Assembly: GCA_016208305.1 (NCBI GenBank)
Contig: JACQYI010000009.1
Location: forward strand, 620,001 to 684,000
DNA length: 64,000 nucleotides
Source: Oscillatoriophycideae cyanobacterium NC_groundwater_1537_Pr4_S-0.65um_50_18
GTDB lineage: Bacteria > Cyanobacteriota > Cyanobacteriia > Elainellales > Elainellaceae
Direction of reading: 5' to 3'
The notes under the pieces were generated by a model. The model was not told the DNA's origin. It worked only from the letters and a program-made list of their open reading frames with translations, and searched no databases. The position numbers and the translations under genes are program-made. Each line of letters starts with the position of its first letter. Position 1 is the first letter of the stretch. Shown piece by piece: positions 20,483-28,057 of the stretch.

Positions 20483-23400
20483 ATGGTGGATTGGTTAGTA
20501 GTCTGGGGGATTGCACAAGCTGCTGGGTTTGTGTTTAAGCCAATTTTGGAAGACCTAGCCAAAGAGTCTGCCAAGGATTATGCCAAAGATTTCTTCAAAG
20601 ATTGCTTGAAAAAGGTGATTCGTCTGCCTGAAAAAGATGTTCAGAAGGAAGCTTACGGCAAGGCGCTTAAGGAGTTTCTGCAATTAGTGCAGGATGAGCT
20701 AGAGGACGCGGATTATCAGGACGCGCAGATCAAACAATACATTCAACCGCTGCAAAAGTTCATTAAACAGGAAGCCGTTGCCGCTGCGCTCGGACGAGCG
20801 TTTGAGGCAGATTGCCGAGGATTAGATATTGCCCTGCTCAACCAGACTTGGCGCGGGTTGGAATTGCCCCACTTACCAGAAACCTTTGACTGGGAGCGGG
20901 TGAGCAAGCGCTATTGCCGCAAAGTAAAGGCGATCGTTCAGGAATCGGACAAGCTACGCCCGATTTTTGAGGCGCAGGCTCAGGAAAAAATGGCAGAAGG
21001 TGTGCAGGAGTTGGTAGGAATTGCGCCAGCGTTTGACTTGAGTCGCTATGCGGAGGGATTGCGAGAGCAGTATGGCAATCTAAAGCTGGAATCGCTGGAT
21101 ACAACCGGAGTTTACTACAGTGAACTGCAGCTGTGGAAAATCTTCATTCCGCAAACGGTGCGAGAGTGTCAGGAGTTTTTGCCGCAGTTCTATGAGATTC
21201 CCAAGGATCAGATGCGGCGATTGCGGCAGAGTGGGCAGGTAGATGAGATAGAAATTGCTGAGGTAGAGCTAGAGCAGCATCGCCGGGTATATGGGGAACA
21301 ACTGCCGCAATCGGTTCTGGAAGTGGTGGGTGATCCGGGAGTGGTTGCAGAGATGCGACAGACTTCGCTGATCAACCATGCGGTAATTTTAGGCGATCCG
21401 GGTTCAGGAAAATCGACGCTGCTGCAATATATGGCGCTGGTTTGGGCAGAGCGTCCGTTGATTGAGCTATCGCTGCACCCGATTCCATTGTTGATTGAGC
21501 TGCGTTCCTATGCTCGTGATAAGCAAGCGGGTCTGTGCCGGGATATGCTGACGTTTCTGCATTCCGGCAATATCACCTGTCGGCTGAATCAGCAGGAGCT
21601 GCACGATAAGCTGACCGCAGGAGAGGCGATCGCCCTGTTTGACGGCATTGATGAAGTGTTTGATCCGACATTGCGCGATCAGGTGGTGACAGATATTCAC
21701 CGTTTTACAAATGATTATCCGGCAGTGCAGGTGGTTGTCACCTCTCGCTGGTTGGGCTACAAGGCACAGCGGTTGCGCGATGCTGGCTTTCGTCACTTTA
21801 TGCTGCAAGACCTGGAAGCCGAGCAAATTGAGGCATTTATGCAGCGGTGGCATGATCTGACTTTTGTGGAAGGGGCGGATAAACAGCGAAAGCAAGCGCG
21901 ATTGCAGAAAGCGATTCGGGACTCTAAGGCAATTCGGGAACTGGCTGGGAATCCGTTGCTGCTAACGATGATGGCAATCCTCAACCGCAATCAGGAATTG
22001 CCAAGAGATCGTCCCAGGTTATATGAACGGGCTTCAGAGGTATTGCTGTATCAATGGGATGTAGAAGCAAAAGTGCTGGAAGATCCTAAGTTAAAGGATC
22101 TAAAAATTACAGTTGATTTAAAAGATAAACAGGCAATGCTGCGAAAGATTGCCTATCACATGCAGTCCAGTGCAAAAGGTTTAGCAGGCAATTTGATCAG
22201 CAGGACTGACCTAGAAAACCTTCTGACAGACTATCTGAGGACGATCGTAGAACGGGGAGAACCCAGAATGGTTGCCCGTATCATGATCGATCAGCTCCGC
22301 ACCCGAAACTTCATCCTCTGCTATTTGGGTGCAGACTCCTATGCCTTTGTGCATCGTACTTTCTTAGAGTATTTCTGCGCTTGGGAGTTTGTCTGGCAGT
22401 TTAAGGAGACACAAACGCTGACCATTGAGCAGCTCAAACAAGATGTGCTTGGTCAACACTGGCGGGATGAGACCTGGCATGAAGTGATGCGACTGATTTC
22501 AGGCATGATTGATGCAAGTTTTGCCGGAAAACTCCTTGAGTTTCTCTTGGAACAGCAGGGGCAAAAAGAGAAGTTCATCAACCTGTTCTTGGCAGCAAAG
22601 TGTCTGGCAGAAGTAAGCAAACGAGTTGAAATTCATGGCGTAGTCCAAAGGCTATTGAGTCAAATTCAAGCCCTGACGAACTACGATCTTGACTACTATT
22701 ACCAGAAGCATCTTGACGAAGAAGAAACAAAGTTAGTGTTTGAAATTCGGACTCAGGCTGTCTCTGCTGTTGCAGAAACTTGGCAGGAGGAGGGGCTAAC
22801 TTACCCCTGGCTCAAAACCCGGGCGCAAAGCGATGAAGATTCTGATGTGCGTTGTGCAGCAGTCCAAGCGTTAGCGCAGGGTTGGAAAGACGACCCTGAG
22901 ACCTTAGTGATGCTCAGAACCTGGGCGCAAAGTGATGAAGATTCCAATGTGCGTCGTGCAGCAGTCCAAGCGTTAGCGCGGGGCTGGAAAGACGACCCCG
23001 AGACCTTAGTGATGCTCAAAACCTGGGCGCAAAGTAATGAAGATCTCTTTGTGCGTTTTGCGGCAGTTCAAGAGTTAGCGCAGGGCTGGAAAGACGACCC
23101 CGAGACCTTAGTGATGCTCAGAACCTGGGCGCAAAGTGATGAACATTTTTTTATGCGTTTTGCGGCAGTTCAAGAGTTAGCGCGGGGCTGGAAAGACGAC
23201 CCCGAGACCTTGGTGATGCTCAAAACCTGGGCACAAAGCGACGAAGATTCCAATGTGCGTTTTGCGGCAGTTCAAGAGTTAGCGCGGGGCTGGAAAGACG
23301 ACCCCGAGACCTTAGTGATGCTCAAAACCTGGGCACAAAGCGATGAAGATTCCAATGTGCGTCGTGCGGCAGTTCAAGAGTTAGCGCGAGGCTGGAAAGA

Positions 23401-23725
23401 CGACCCCGAGACCTTAGTGATGCTCAAAACCTGGGCACAAAGCGATGAAGATTCCAATGTGCGTGGTGCGGCAGTTCAGGAGTTAGCGCGAGGCTGGAAA
23501 GACGACCCCGAGACCTTAGTGATGCTCAGAACCCGGGCGCAAAGTGATGAACATTTCTTTGTGCGTCGTGCGGCAGTCCAGGAGTTAGCGCGAGGCTGGA
23601 AAGACGACCCCGAGACCTTAGTGATGCTCAGAACCCGGGCGCAAAGTGATGAACATTTCTTTGTGCGTCGTGCGGCAGTCCAGGGAGTTAGCGCGAGGCT
23701 GGAAAGACTCACCTGGTATATTTGA
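20483..23725 (+). CDS. NACHT NTPase with C-terminal HEAT repeats, 3' frameshift
   Basis: As written, 1080 residues. An N-terminal domain (1-270, beginning MVDWLVVWGIAQAAGF) precedes a NACHT domain: Walker A LGDPGSGKSTLL (near 302-313), Walker B IALFDGIDEVF (near 382), VVTSRW sensor and a GNPLLLTMM helical region. Near 780 a series of 34-residue HEAT-like units with WKDDPETLVML begins. Such NLR-like proteins are often antiphage or stress sensors. An extra G at 23683-23685 shifts the frame in the ninth unit; the original C-terminus continues at 23685. The start is the family-like methionine, not the open frame from 20237. Confidence 0.85.
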   Translation: MVDWLVVWGIAQAAGFVFKPILEDLAKESAKDYAKDFFKDCLKKVIRLPEKDVQKEAYGKALKEFLQLVQDELEDADYQDAQIKQYIQPLQKFIKQEAVAAALGRAFEADCRGLDIALLNQTWRGLELPHLPETFDWERVSKRYCRKVKAIVQESDKLRPIFEAQAQEKMAEGVQELVGIAPAFDLSRYAEGLREQYGNLKLESLDTTGVYYSELQLWKIFIPQTVRECQEFLPQFYEIPKDQMRRLRQSGQVDEIEIAEVELEQHRRVYGEQLPQSVLEVVGDPGVVAEMRQTSLINHAVILGDPGSGKSTLLQYMALVWAERPLIELSLHPIPLLIELRSYARDKQAGLCRDMLTFLHSGNITCRLNQQELHDKLTAGEAIALFDGIDEVFDPTLRDQVVTDIHRFTNDYPAVQVVVTSRWLGYKAQRLRDAGFRHFMLQDLEAEQIEAFMQRWHDLTFVEGADKQRKQARLQKAIRDSKAIRELAGNPLLLTMMAILNRNQELPRDRPRLYERASEVLLYQWDVEAKVLEDPKLKDLKITVDLKDKQAMLRKIAYHMQSSAKGLAGNLISRTDLENLLTDYLRTIVERGEPRMVARIMIDQLRTRNFILCYLGADSYAFVHRTFLEYFCAWEFVWQFKETQTLTIEQLKQDVLGQHWRDETWHEVMRLISGMIDASFAGKLLEFLLEQQGQKEKFINLFLAAKCLAEVSKRVEIHGVVQRLLSQIQALTNYDLDYYYQKHLDEEETKLVFEIRTQAVSAVAETWQEEGLTYPWLKTRAQSDEDSDVRCAAVQALAQGWKDDPETLVMLRTWAQSDEDSNVRRAAVQALARGWKDDPETLVMLKTWAQSNEDLFVRFAAVQELAQGWKDDPETLVMLRTWAQSDEHFFMRFAAVQELARGWKDDPETLVMLKTWAQSDEDSNVRFAAVQELARGWKDDPETLVMLKTWAQSDEDSNVRRAAVQELARGWKDDPETLVMLKTWAQSDEDSNVRGAAVQELARGWKDDPETLVMLRTRAQSDEHFFVRRAAVQELARGWKDDPETLVMLRTRAQSDEHFFVRRAAVQGVSARLERLTWYI
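22826..23685 (+). repeat. 102-bp tandem repeat, eight full copies plus part
   Basis: Each 102-bp unit encodes one 34-residue HEAT-like repeat. Units are nearly identical in DNA, with most change in the helix-turn positions (DSN, DLF, HFF) and in the residue after VR. That pattern implies recent duplication or gene conversion, with variation kept at exposed positions. Confidence 0.93.
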
Positions 23726-23951
23726 GCTTTTTCTCGATCGCGCTCTTCATGACCCCTACGAAAGAGGAACAGGAGAATATTCAAGATATGAAACCAATCC
23801 CCGACAAACTGCACTGGAAGCAATCCTCAAAAACTATCCCGATTACTCTCAAACTCTAGAACTCCTGAACGATCGCGCCAATAACGACCCTGATGAACAG
23901 ACGAGAGATTTTGCTAAGCGAAAACGAGCAGAATTAGAGAGGCAGAAATAA
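23685..23951 (+). pseudogene. displaced C-terminus of the NACHT-HEAT gene
   Basis: In the +1 frame the HEAT pattern continues without a break (ELARGWKDSPGIFELFLDRAL), then NPRQTALEAILKNYPD and NDPDEQTRDFAKRKRAELE, to the stop at 23951. This is the usual end of cyanobacterial NACHT-HEAT proteins. It has no start codon or ribosome-binding site of its own. Either one G was inserted, or the base is a sequencing error, or the frame is switched. Confidence 0.85.
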
Positions 23952-24049
23952 AAAATCTGAGGGGCGATCGCGGAGGATGAGGAAACAGTTCACAATACTT
24001 TCTTTGACCGTAACTTTTATAAACGACAACAGCGAGGCGAGGAATCCCA

Positions 24050-24256
24050 ATGAAGATTCAATATTTTCCTGAAACAGATACCCTAGCGATCGAGCTAACC
24101 ACAAAACTCGTTGTAGCAACAGATGCCATCACGGATGATTTAATTCTGGACTATGACAGCGACGGCAAAGTAGTTGTCATTACCTTAGATAACTATTCTC
24201 GCAATGTAGAAACCATTAATTTACAAGCATTAGGAGTTCCTCTTTTGGCTGCGTAA
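24050..24256 (+). CDS. DUF2283 family protein
   Basis: A 68-residue protein with the DUF2283 pattern: an opening MKIQYFPETDTLAIEL, then DDLILDYDSDGKVVVITLDNYSR. These small beta-rich proteins are frequent in cyanobacteria, often next to DUF4258 proteins in what look like toxin-antitoxin pairs. No DUF4258 partner lies next to it, so it may be an orphan. The upstream sequence CGAGGCGAGGAATCCCA provides GAGG/AGGA about ten bases before the ATG. Confidence 0.8.
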   Translation: MKIQYFPETDTLAIELTTKLVVATDAITDDLILDYDSDGKVVVITLDNYSRNVETINLQALGVPLLAA

Positions 24257-24383
24257 TTGACCTGCTCAAAAAACTGCTGATAATTAAACTCGGCGGTATT
24301 TAGCAGAATTGCAAAAGGCAAGTTGAAGGCAGAAAAGCGATCGCCCAGATAAACAAACACCTCAAAATCAAACCCAAAACTCA

Positions 24384-24413
24384 CCCCCCTTTTGAAGGGG
24401 GGCAGGGGGGATC
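24384..24413. repeat. left GATCCCCCC-type palindrome next to DUF559 gene
   Basis: CCCCCCTTTTGAAGGGGGG followed by CAGGGGGGATC. This is the widespread cyanobacterial palindrome also seen at 24779-24811 and several times within 26875-27120. It ends three bases before the DUF559 start codon and supplies the purine-rich sequence just upstream. Confidence 0.88.
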
Positions 24414-24416
24414 TCC

Positions 24417-24791
24417 ATGCCAAATCTCAACACAACCGACTTTCATCTCCCCTATAATCCCGACCTTGTTACCAGAGCCAAAGCACTGCGGGAAAACATG
24501 ACCCCTGCCGAAAAAAAGCTTTGGTATCAATACTTAAAAACCTTTCAGTTCAGAGTTTTGCGGCAACGACCGATCGATCATTTCATTGTTGATTTCTATT
24601 GCCCAACGCTGAAGTTAGTGATTGAAGTTGATGGAGAGAGTCACTTTACAGATAAAGGTCAAGACTATGACAGAGAACGAACTCGGATAATAGAAGGGTA
24701 TGGTCTACAAGTTCTAAGATTTACAAATCATCAGGTTTTGAACTGTTTTGAGGAGGTCTGTCGAGAGATACAGGTTTTGATCCCCCCTTGA
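24417..24791 (+). CDS. DUF559 endonuclease-like protein
   Basis: A 124-residue protein of the DUF559 family (Vsr/very-short-patch-like PD-(D/E)xK fold). Motifs include ENMTPAEKKLWYQYL, the core FRVLRQRPIDHFIVDFYCP, LVIEVDGESH (catalytic Glu-Asp-Gly) and GLQVLRFTNHQV. Both flanks are GATCCCCCC palindromes, and the right one encodes the final Ile-Pro-Pro and stop. This suggests gene and repeats move together. The natural role of these proteins is unknown; homing or mobile-element nuclease is one idea. Confidence 0.88.
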   Translation: MPNLNTTDFHLPYNPDLVTRAKALRENMTPAEKKLWYQYLKTFQFRVLRQRPIDHFIVDFYCPTLKLVIEVDGESHFTDKGQDYDRERTRIIEGYGLQVLRFTNHQVLNCFEEVCREIQVLIPP

Positions 24792-24811
24792 TCCCCCCTT
24801 CAAAAGGGGGG
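24779..24811. repeat. right GATCCCCCC-type palindrome, overlapping DUF559 stop
   Basis: GATCCCCCCTT occurs twice in a row, then CAAAAGGGGGG. It is inverted relative to the copy at 24384-24413 and contains the last codons and the TGA of the DUF559 gene. Confidence 0.88.
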
Positions 24812-24819
24812 CAAATTGG

Positions 24820-24897
24820 ATGACTGCTGGAAAACGAGAGATCGAAGAAGATGAGGAGCGGGCGATCGACTGGATGAACAAACAACTTAAAGCATAG
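24820..24897 (+). CDS. possible 25-residue peptide or gene remnant
   Basis: An ATG frame of 25 codons encoding a charged helix (MTAGKREIEEDEERAIDW...), 13 bases before the next gene's ATG region. It could be a tiny antitoxin-like peptide, but more likely it is the tail of a gene cut by the DUF559 insertion. No family is recognised. Confidence 0.25.
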   Translation: MTAGKREIEEDEERAIDWMNKQLKA

Positions 24898-24910
24898 GAG
24901 TAGATCTGAA

Positions 24911-25225
24911 ATGACTATTACTGCGATCAAACTGCCGATGGAAAAGATTATTGAGTTTTGCGATCGCTGGCAAGTGACCGAATTTGCCCTCTTCGGTTCC
25001 GTTCTGAGAGATGACTTTCGTCCCGACAGCGATATAGATATCTTGATTAACGTTTCCCCAAACGCAAAGCGTGGCTTAACCGAAACGCTACAAATGCGTG
25101 ATGAACTTGAAACCATCTTTGATCGTAAAGTAGACCTAATGATTAAGGCTGCGATCGAACGCAGTGAAAACTGGTTAAGGCGCAAAAATATTTTAGAGTC
25201 TGCACAAACAATCTATGCCGCGTGA
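24911..25225 (+). CDS. mntA: MntA-type nucleotidyltransferase antitoxin
   Basis: A 104-residue minimal nucleotidyltransferase. FALFGSVLRDDFRPDSDIDILI holds the GSx10DxD catalytic motif, and a third Asp is in KVDLM. MntA antitoxins AMPylate a tyrosine next to the HepT active site to silence it. The stop overlaps the hepT start by 11 bases, the usual arrangement. The protein looks intact, while its partner carries a stop codon. Confidence 0.9.
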   Translation: MTITAIKLPMEKIIEFCDRWQVTEFALFGSVLRDDFRPDSDIDILINVSPNAKRGLTETLQMRDELETIFDRKVDLMIKAAIERSENWLRRKNILESAQTIYAA

Positions 25226-25541
25226 TCCAGAATCCCTAATCGATATTGCAAATGCCATCAGACGAATTCTTCGTTATACCAATGGCATCAACCAAGTTGA
25301 ACTAGAAGCAAACGATGAAAAGCTGTCTGCTATTCTCTACCAAATTACAATCATTGGTGAAGCCACTAAACGCTTGTCCCAAACTTTTCGTCAGTAACAT
25401 CCAGAAATTCCCTGGCGTGAAATGGCGGGAATGCGAGATGTGCTTGTTCATGAATATGACCAGCTTGATTTTGATGTGATATGGGATGTAGTTCAAAATA
25501 AATTAGCAGAACTTCTAAGCTTGATTGAGCCTTTGCTTTAG
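25215..25541 (+). pseudogene. hepT: HepT-like RNase toxin with internal stop codon
   Basis: The frame reads MPRDPESLIDIANAIRRIL... through TIIGEATKRLS, then a TAA at 25395-25397. It continues in the same frame with HPEIPWREMAGMRDVLVHEYDQLDFDVIW to a TAG at 25541, which gives the normal 108-residue length. The RNase motif Rx4H (RDVLVH) and the nearby tyrosine that MntA modifies lie after the internal stop, so the 60-residue product would lack the active site. A single base change in one codon explains it. Confidence 0.88.
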
Positions 25542-25747
25542 TAGCAATCTTTAACAACTGTTGGAAATTGCCAAAATAGAAGTAGAGCAAGTGATCAAAG
25601 AAGGAGAAACCGTAGCCTCGCTCTTAGCAAGCGCCGAGACCAGAAGGGCGATCGCGTGAACCTGTATTAAAAACTACTTGCGAAAAGCCTCATTCTCCAG
25701 TACTCTCGTATCTCAGTACAAAAAAGAGATCCGTAACTAAAGCGTCA

Positions 25748-25946
25748 CCTGAAGCTGCGCGAACAGCGACAGGCGACTAACCCTCAAAACTGCACGAACA
25801 GTTCGGAGGGCTAGAGGGCAGTTTATCACTCCACTAGCCACCCTGACTTTGCTATGTCTAAAAAACACGGCAAGAAAGCAGCAGGGTGGCTTTGGTTTTG
25901 GGCATCTCCTCAACCCAATTCCTCAACCCAATTCCTAAGTGGAGTG
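25748..25946 (+). promoter_or_regulatory. structured 5' leader, candidate riboregulator
   Basis: Four pairings can be drawn. P1 (25748-25773) is CCTG/GCTG paired with CAGC/CAGG around loop CGCGAA. P2 (25781-25810) is CCCTC/ACTG paired with CAGT/GAGGG around loop CACGAA, so it repeats P1's design. P3 pairs AGCCACCCTG (25836-25845) with CAGGGTGGCT (25882-25891). P4 pairs CACTCCACT (25827-25835) with AGTGGAGTG (25938-25946) and so covers GGAG, the likely ribosome-binding site of the gene at 25956. Direct 13-base repeats lie at 25908-25933. Confidence 0.5.
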
Positions 25947-25949
25947 TAA
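25854..25949 (+). CDS. possible Trp-rich leader peptide, 31 residues
   Basis: An ATG frame inside the folded leader encodes MSKKHGKKAAGWLWFWAS..., with three Trp codons in five (TGG CTT TGG TTT TGG). Its stop is six bases before the next gene's ATG. The Trp codons overlap the 3' strand of P3. A basic start and aromatic block could suit a leader or a small membrane peptide. No good ribosome-binding site is seen. Confidence 0.3.
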   Translation: MSKKHGKKAAGWLWFWASPQPNSSTQFLSGV

Positions 25950-25955
25950 CCCTCT

Positions 25956-26165
25956 ATGACCGATAGTTCTGCCTCAATTCAGCCGATCAACCCCGATCCA
26001 CGCATTCTTACCCTGCTCGTCATCGGCACCGAAGACAACGTCAGAGCGCACATTTTGCGACAGCACAGCCTTGGCGTTGCCGAAGTTAGCGCATGGAGCC
26101 GACCCATCCCTGTGCCTCACTGTCCCGATAAAGTCCTGTGCGTTCTCAACCGCATCATGATCTAA
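25956..26165 (+). CDS. small conserved cyanobacterial protein
   Basis: A 69-residue protein of unknown function. The sequence PRILTLLVIGTEDNVRAHILRQHSLGVAEVSAWSRP..P resembles a small family seen in many cyanobacterial genomes and sometimes mislabelled as a transporter component. One hydrophobic strand, ILTLLVIGT, suits a small alpha/beta fold. The structured leader directly upstream suggests translational control, and a terminator hairpin follows. Confidence 0.65.
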   Translation: MTDSSASIQPINPDPRILTLLVIGTEDNVRAHILRQHSLGVAEVSAWSRPIPVPHCPDKVLCVLNRIMI

Positions 26166-26188
26166 CGGGGATATTGCCTGTTATTGAA

Positions 26189-26223
26189 GGTGTTGAAAGG
26201 GCACGCAGCACTCTTTCAACACC
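26189..26223 (+). terminator. hairpin after the 69-residue gene
   Basis: GGTGTTGAAAG (26189-26199) pairs exactly with CTTTCAACACC (26213-26223) around a 13-base loop. It starts 23 bases after the stop. There is no U-run, so it may protect the 3' end instead of ending transcription alone. Confidence 0.6.
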
Positions 26224-26339
26224 CCTCGCCTTCGATCACCCGCTACCCCTTGAGCCAATCTAACTATATTATTGAGTCTAAAAGTAATACAGCGCGATCG
26301 CAGGTTAGATCACTCGGCTTGAATCATTCTTGAATCACT

Positions 26340-26687
26340 ATGGATCTGGAAATTTCTACCAATCCCCAAGGGCTGCTGCCGCTAGAGGCCGTTCAAAAAA
26401 TTCTCAATCGCTCACGGGCTTCAGTCTACCGCTATGCCAATACCGATCCCGAAGTTTTGAATCCGCCTTATGATCCCCGCAAGCTCAACCCTGAGCATCG
26501 CACCAGCAAGGATGACCTATTGCTGTTTCACCCCAACGAAGTGACTCGGTTCGCCAAAGACATTCTAGGCATTAAGCCTGTAACCATTACGATTCAACAA
26601 GCCCCGCCGTCAGCAACTCAAGACTTGCTAGAGGCGATCCTGACCGAGCTTCAGAGTATTCATCAACTGTTGCAATCTCGCTACTGA
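26340..26687 (+). CDS. conserved protein with putative helix-turn-helix
   Basis: A 115-residue cyanobacterial protein. GLLPLEAVQKILNRSRASVYRYAN (residues 11-34) looks like a helix-turn-helix of the MerR/excisionase type. It is followed by a basic linker (PRKLNPEHRTSKDDLLLFHPNEVTRFAKDIL) and a C-terminal helix (LLEAILTELQSIHQLL) that may mediate oligomers. A DNA-binding role fits but its targets are unknown. ATG at 26340 is the first in frame. Confidence 0.6.
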   Translation: MDLEISTNPQGLLPLEAVQKILNRSRASVYRYANTDPEVLNPPYDPRKLNPEHRTSKDDLLLFHPNEVTRFAKDILGIKPVTITIQQAPPSATQDLLEAILTELQSIHQLLQSRY

Positions 26688-26828
26688 TTCAGGACGGTTT
26701 TCCTCAGCATCCTCTCATTCTTTCAGAACCGAATGGACGTTAAGATAGTGACTGCTGGAAAAACGGCAATTGCTAACCTCGTACCGTTGCCCTGCTATCA
26801 ACCGCTTCTTTAAGCCCACTGTTCTCTA

Positions 26829-27167
26829 AGAGGATATTTGAAAAAGGATCGGCTGTGACCTTAGCCTCTGTTGATCCCCCCTGCCCCCTTCAAAAGCTAC
26901 CGTGTACACACATTTCGGATAAGGTATCCAAGTGCTGCAAGATCCCCCTAAATCCCCCTTAAAAAGGGGGACTTTGAGTCCGGCTCCCCCTTTTTAAGGG
27001 GGGTCAGGGGGGATCAAACCCAGTTGGCTCTGCATCAGAGGACTTGTGTGTACACGGTAGCCTTAAAAAGGGGGAATCTGAAATCAAAGTCCCCCTTTTT
27101 AAGGGGGATTTAGGGGGATCTGAAACGTTTCGCTACCCATAGTTGGACTTTTCAAACATCCTCTAAG
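26829..27167. mobile_element. nested MITE-like element
   Basis: Layers of inverted repeats without coding capacity. Outer ends: AGAGGATATTTGAAAAAG (26829-26846) versus the complement of CTTTTCAAACATCCTCT (27148-27164). Next: GATCCCCC...AAAAAGGGGG palindromes near 26872-26895 and 27062-27120. Inner element: perfect 17-bp ends GCTACCGTGTACACACA (26896-26912) and its complement (27045-27061). Within it is a further palindromic pair (26941-27015). The inner element appears to have inserted into the middle of an older palindrome. The outer-end motif recurs alone near 38930 and, less exactly, 53160. Confidence 0.8.
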
Positions 27168-27270
27168 CCCACTGTTCGCTAAGCCCAAGTCTCTAAGCCC
27201 AAGTCTCTAAGCCCAAGTCTCTAAGCCCAAGTTCTCTAAGCCCACTGTTCTTTAAGCCCATTGTCTAAGC
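27161..27270. repeat. tandem array of CTAAGCCCAAGTCT-like units
   Basis: About seven units of 14-16 bases (CTAAGCCCACTGTTCG, CTAAGCCCAAGTCT repeated, CTAAGCCCACTGTTCT). Matching units also lie at 26808-26830, left of the MITE-like element, so the element seems to sit inside the array. It lies directly upstream of cysE. Confidence 0.85.
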
Positions 27271-27283
27271 GGGGTAATTACCT

Positions 27284-28057
27284 GTGTTGAGCACGCTACT
27301 AGATACTCTAACCACTGACTTCCGCATTGTTTTCGATCGCGACCCTGCGGCACGTAACTGGCTAGAGGTTCTCTTCTGTTATCCCGGCATTCAAGCGCTC
27401 TTCTTTCATCGCTTTGCCCACCTCCTCTATCGTCTGCATCTGCCCTTTATTCCTCGCCTGATCTCTCACATTGCGCGGTTCTTGACAGGCATCGAGATTC
27501 ACCCTGGAGCCACGATCGGCAAAGGGGTCTTTATCGATCACGGTATGGGTGTGGTGATTGGTGAAACGGCAATCATTGGCGACTATGCACTGATCTACCA
27601 AGGCGTGACTCTAGGCGGTACGGGTAAAGAAAGCGGTAAACGCCACCCCACCCTTGGAGAAAACGTCATTGTCGGAGCGGGTGCCAAGGTCTTAGGCAAT
27701 ATTACGCTGGGCGACAATGTGCGGATTGGAGCAGGGTCGGTAGTTCTGCGCGATGTGCCCTCTGACTGTACGGTGGTCGGCATTCCTGGCCGAATTGTCT
27801 ACCGAGCCGGAGAGCGCGTTGACCCGCTAGATCATGGTCGCCTGCCTGACTCTGAAGCTCAAGTCATCCGGGCTTTGGTCGATCGCATTGAAGGGTTAGA
27901 GCGGCAGGTGCAAAGTTTGCAGGACATGCGCCAGCCTGTTGAGGCTCATGCCTTAGCCCACGCGTCAAATCGTTCCTTTATGCTGATGCCAGATTTGGCT
28001 GACCATCGCGCTCAAGACAAGATTATTGAGCAATTCCTGGATGGTGCAGGCATCTAG
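27284..28057 (+). CDS. cysE: serine O-acetyltransferase
   Basis: A 257-residue enzyme making O-acetylserine from serine and acetyl-CoA, the first step of cysteine synthesis. The N-terminal helices lead to a left-handed beta-helix of hexapeptide repeats with [28 protein letters not shown], containing the catalytic His-Asp, and [15 protein letters not shown] closing the helix. The C-terminal tail (200-257) is longer than in the short bacterial forms and ends in a helix. The start is GTG, with GGGG about 14 bases upstream. Confidence 0.93.
   Translation: MLSTLLDTLTTDFRIVFDRDPAARNWLEVLFCYPGIQALFFHRFAHLLYRLHLPFIPRLISHIARFLTGIEIHPGATIGKGVFIDHGMGVVIGETAIIGDYALIYQGVTLGGTGKESGKRHPTLGENVIVGAGAKVLGNITLGDNVRIGAGSVVLRDVPSDCTVVGIPGRIVYRAGERVDPLDHGRLPDSEAQVIRALVDRIEGLERQVQSLQDMRQPVEAHALAHASNRSFMLMPDLADHRAQDKIIEQFLDGAGI

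Noticed and set aside
22826-23685. CRISPR-like array
   Set aside because: Regular spacing comes from 102-bp protein-coding HEAT units; there are no unique spacers.
24193-24423. 76-codon minus-strand frame with VFVYLGDRFSAFNLPFAILL
   Set aside because: It overlaps the DUF2283 gene and starts inside a palindromic repeat. It may be a relic of a gene end, but I could not identify it.
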